Origin: Arcuatula senhousia
Lineage: Eukaryota; Mollusca; Bivalvia; Mytilida; Mytilidae
NCBI GenBank assembly: GCA_963971305.1
Contig: OZ020309.1
Location: 15,865,001 to 15,929,000 of the forward strand
Length of the DNA: 64,000 nt
Direction of reading: 5' to 3'
A program made the position numbers and the translations under genes. The stretch's first letter is position 1; every line of letters begins with the position of its first letter. The notes under the pieces were generated by a model. The model was not told the DNA's origin, did not search any database, and saw only the letters and a list, made by a program, of their open reading frames with translations. Shown piece by piece: positions 62,205-64,000 of this stretch.

Positions 62205-62791
62205 GTGAAAGAATATCCGTATGTTTTACGATTGGAAATGATAGATTATATGCTGCATGATTTAGAATCTCTTCTAGACAAAAAAGACCGAAGACTAGCT
62301 CTCTCTTTCAACCTCATGTTCCGTTATATTGATGATGTCCTTTCACTAAACAATTCTCGATTTGGTGACTTTCTCCATCTCATATATCCCCAGGAGCTTG
62401 ATATAAAGGACACAACGGATTCTAGGAAGTCTGCTCCATATTTAGATCTACATATCGAAATTGACTCTCAAGGAAGACTTTCAACAAGGCTCTATGACAA
62501 TCGTGATGACTTCAACTTTCCAATCGTCAACGTTCCCTTCTTGTGTAGCAACATTCCGTCCGCTCCAGCTTATGGAGTCTACGTATCTCAATTGATTCGT
62601 TACTCCAGAGCATGCAGGACTTACATCGATTTTCTTAGCAGAGCGACACGTCTGACGCAAAAATTGCTCACACAGGGTTATGTTGCTCCTCGGTTGCTGT
62701 CTTGACTAAAGAAAGTTTACGGAAGACATCATGCACTTGTAGACAAATATGGGATTTCGATCTCTCAGATGAGTGCAGATGCTGGTTTGTC
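62205..62791 (+). pseudogene. Retroelement reverse transcriptase fragment (Penelope-like or relative)
   Basis: The frame contains LMFRYIDDVLSLNN (catalytic YxDD), PYLDLHIEIDSQGRLSTRLY, DDFNFPIVNVPFLCSNIPSA, PAYGVYVSQLIRYSRACRTY. The order YIDD, LDL.IE...GRL.T.LY, then IP...AYG....LIRYSR.C parallels Penelope-like RT thumbs. A stop at 62703-62705 interrupts the frame; the same frame then goes on with KKVYGRHHALVDKYGISISQ to a stop at 62789-62791. The early RT motifs are missing. A dead, 5'-truncated copy. Confidence 0.75.
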
Positions 62792-63085
62792 ATAGGGTTT
62801 TGTTTTGTCTTCCATTACCGGATTTGACACGCTGAATGGACTATTGGCAACGCGACGGGTGTGCTACAGCAAGCAGGAACTGCTTACTCTTCCGGAGCAC
62901 CTGAGTTCACTCTTGTTTCGACTGGAGTTCGCGTTGTTAATTGATATTCAGTATTTTGTGTTTCCATGTTTTACATGTTGTCTGTTTTTGTCCCGTTCTT
63001 TTTGGTGTTTGCTGGTTTTGTCTCTGCCCTTTCGGACTTTTGACATTCGGATACCCCATTGGTACCTCTGCTTCTTAGATAAATT
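62785..63085 (+). repeat. 3' tail of the same retroelement
   Basis: Follows the RT frame directly: ggtttgtcatagggttttg, cattaccggatttgacacgc, gggtgtgctacagcaagcag, actcttccggagcacctgag, ctttcggacttttgacattc, ending near ggtacctctgcttcttag. Copies of this tail occur inside A, B and F. Confidence 0.75.
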
Positions 63086-63099
63086 TAAAATGGTTATTT

Positions 63100-64000
63100 G
63101 AACATCATGTTTTTGTACTATTTTGTATTGGGATTACTAAGAAGTTCACAAACATCACATCAAAATCCGCGTAACGTCAAGAGTTTTTTTGGCTGCTTCT
63201 CTTCACAATCGATCTCAATATATACAGGAAGTAGTAAGCAAGACGATACTCTAATATGTTTTAATATTGCTATGAACAGACATGTACAAATTCAATATGA
63301 TAAACTGTAGATGGAAAAAGAAAGAGAAGAAGCATGAGATTGTCATTTAGAGAAAGATAGCAAAAATTCCGTTTCAATCATCATGGTCTGAGGCAACTAA
63401 ATGTCTTTAGAATTTTTAACGGAAAGAGGCGAAAAATTGAGAGGACTTGCTATTAGTCCATATCTAGGGACATATATACGTACAATTAAGAATAAAATGA
63501 AGGTTTTTCATTTACAAATACGAAAAACCATGATATCTTATATTATTGACTGGTTATTTTTATGAGGGAATATTTTTATTACAGAATATTTTCCCGGAGG
63601 TGCAACTATTTTCACGTACCTTCCGAAACAATAAGTTGTACCCTAAGGAAAATAAACAATTTGTTTCCATTGAAACCCAGTCAGTAAGTGTTTGATAAAT
63701 AAATATAAGATGAGAATAGATTCACGTGAAAGTGTCAAAAACACTAAGAAAATCAACAAAGGATTTTTATGTTTTTTATTACTTAAAACCAGTGCAAATT
63801 CGGCTATATCGAAGAGCTTATAAAAATCATGAAAGATGAGATAAAATGAACTGTCATTGTCACTGGAAGGTAGAGGGATGACAAGGTCAGACAATTTTGT
63901 CTGCTACATGGATACTAGGAATGAGGCACTAAATTGTTCTTTAATACGTAGAGAGCGGCATAACACCTTGAAGGAGCAATTGCTGAGCACAACTAAACAG
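63100..64000. other. Intergenic to window end
   Basis: AT-rich. Open frames here have no recognisable motif. A segment near 63546-63650 (tgagggaatatt, attttcccggagg) is loosely palindromic. Confidence 0.5.

Overview
The window is AT-rich invertebrate genomic DNA. GT-AG introns, many short dispersed repeats, decayed retroelements and frequent acatgta-type words point to a bivalve mollusc, probably a mytilid. The taxon is an inference, from a lineage-typical HSPA12-like gene, a retroelement 3' tail I associate with mussels, and hammerhead-bearing repeats. Only two genes look intact, and both were assembled here exon by exon.

Gene 1 is ATG5 (autophagy), on the minus strand from 23281 down to 17420, with seven coding exons and a probable 5' UTR exon near 25622-25740. 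The predicted protein has 272 residues, and the lysine that accepts ATG12 is kept. Gene 2 is an HSP70-superfamily gene of the HSPA12A/B type on the plus strand, 47660-60594. Its four coding exons encode 594 residues, with all phosphate and adenosine motifs kept. The genes show no operon-like or functional coupling.

The rest is mobile and repetitive DNA. Region 1-11.4 kb holds a LINE tail, a 1.03-kb MITE splitting a tRNA-like SINE head, satellite-like repeats, and a palindromic element with a hammerhead-like core. Region 11.4-17.1 kb is one large composite repeat. It has hairpin ends, a nested 2.7-kb inverted-repeat element carrying a dead LINE, and a tandem array with a four-unit higher-order period of about 645 bp. 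Region 26.2-29.2 kb carries two more members of that family in inverted orientation. Region 29.3-36.6 kb holds a LINE reverse transcriptase fragment, a telomere-like degenerate array, a type I hammerhead-like motif, a tandem cluster of Penelope-like fragments with two type III hammerhead-like motifs, and a Harbinger-type Myb/SANT exon.

Region 43-59 kb is a nest of DNA transposons in and around the HSPA12-like gene. A 4.57-kb element (F) ends 37 bp before the start codon. Two almost identical 2.25-kb elements (A inside F, and B) lie in inverted orientation on either side of exons 1-3. Element C sits in the same 8.6-kb third intron, beside a 143-bp near-perfect palindrome. Region 62.2-63.1 kb is a retroelement reverse transcriptase fragment with its 3' tail.
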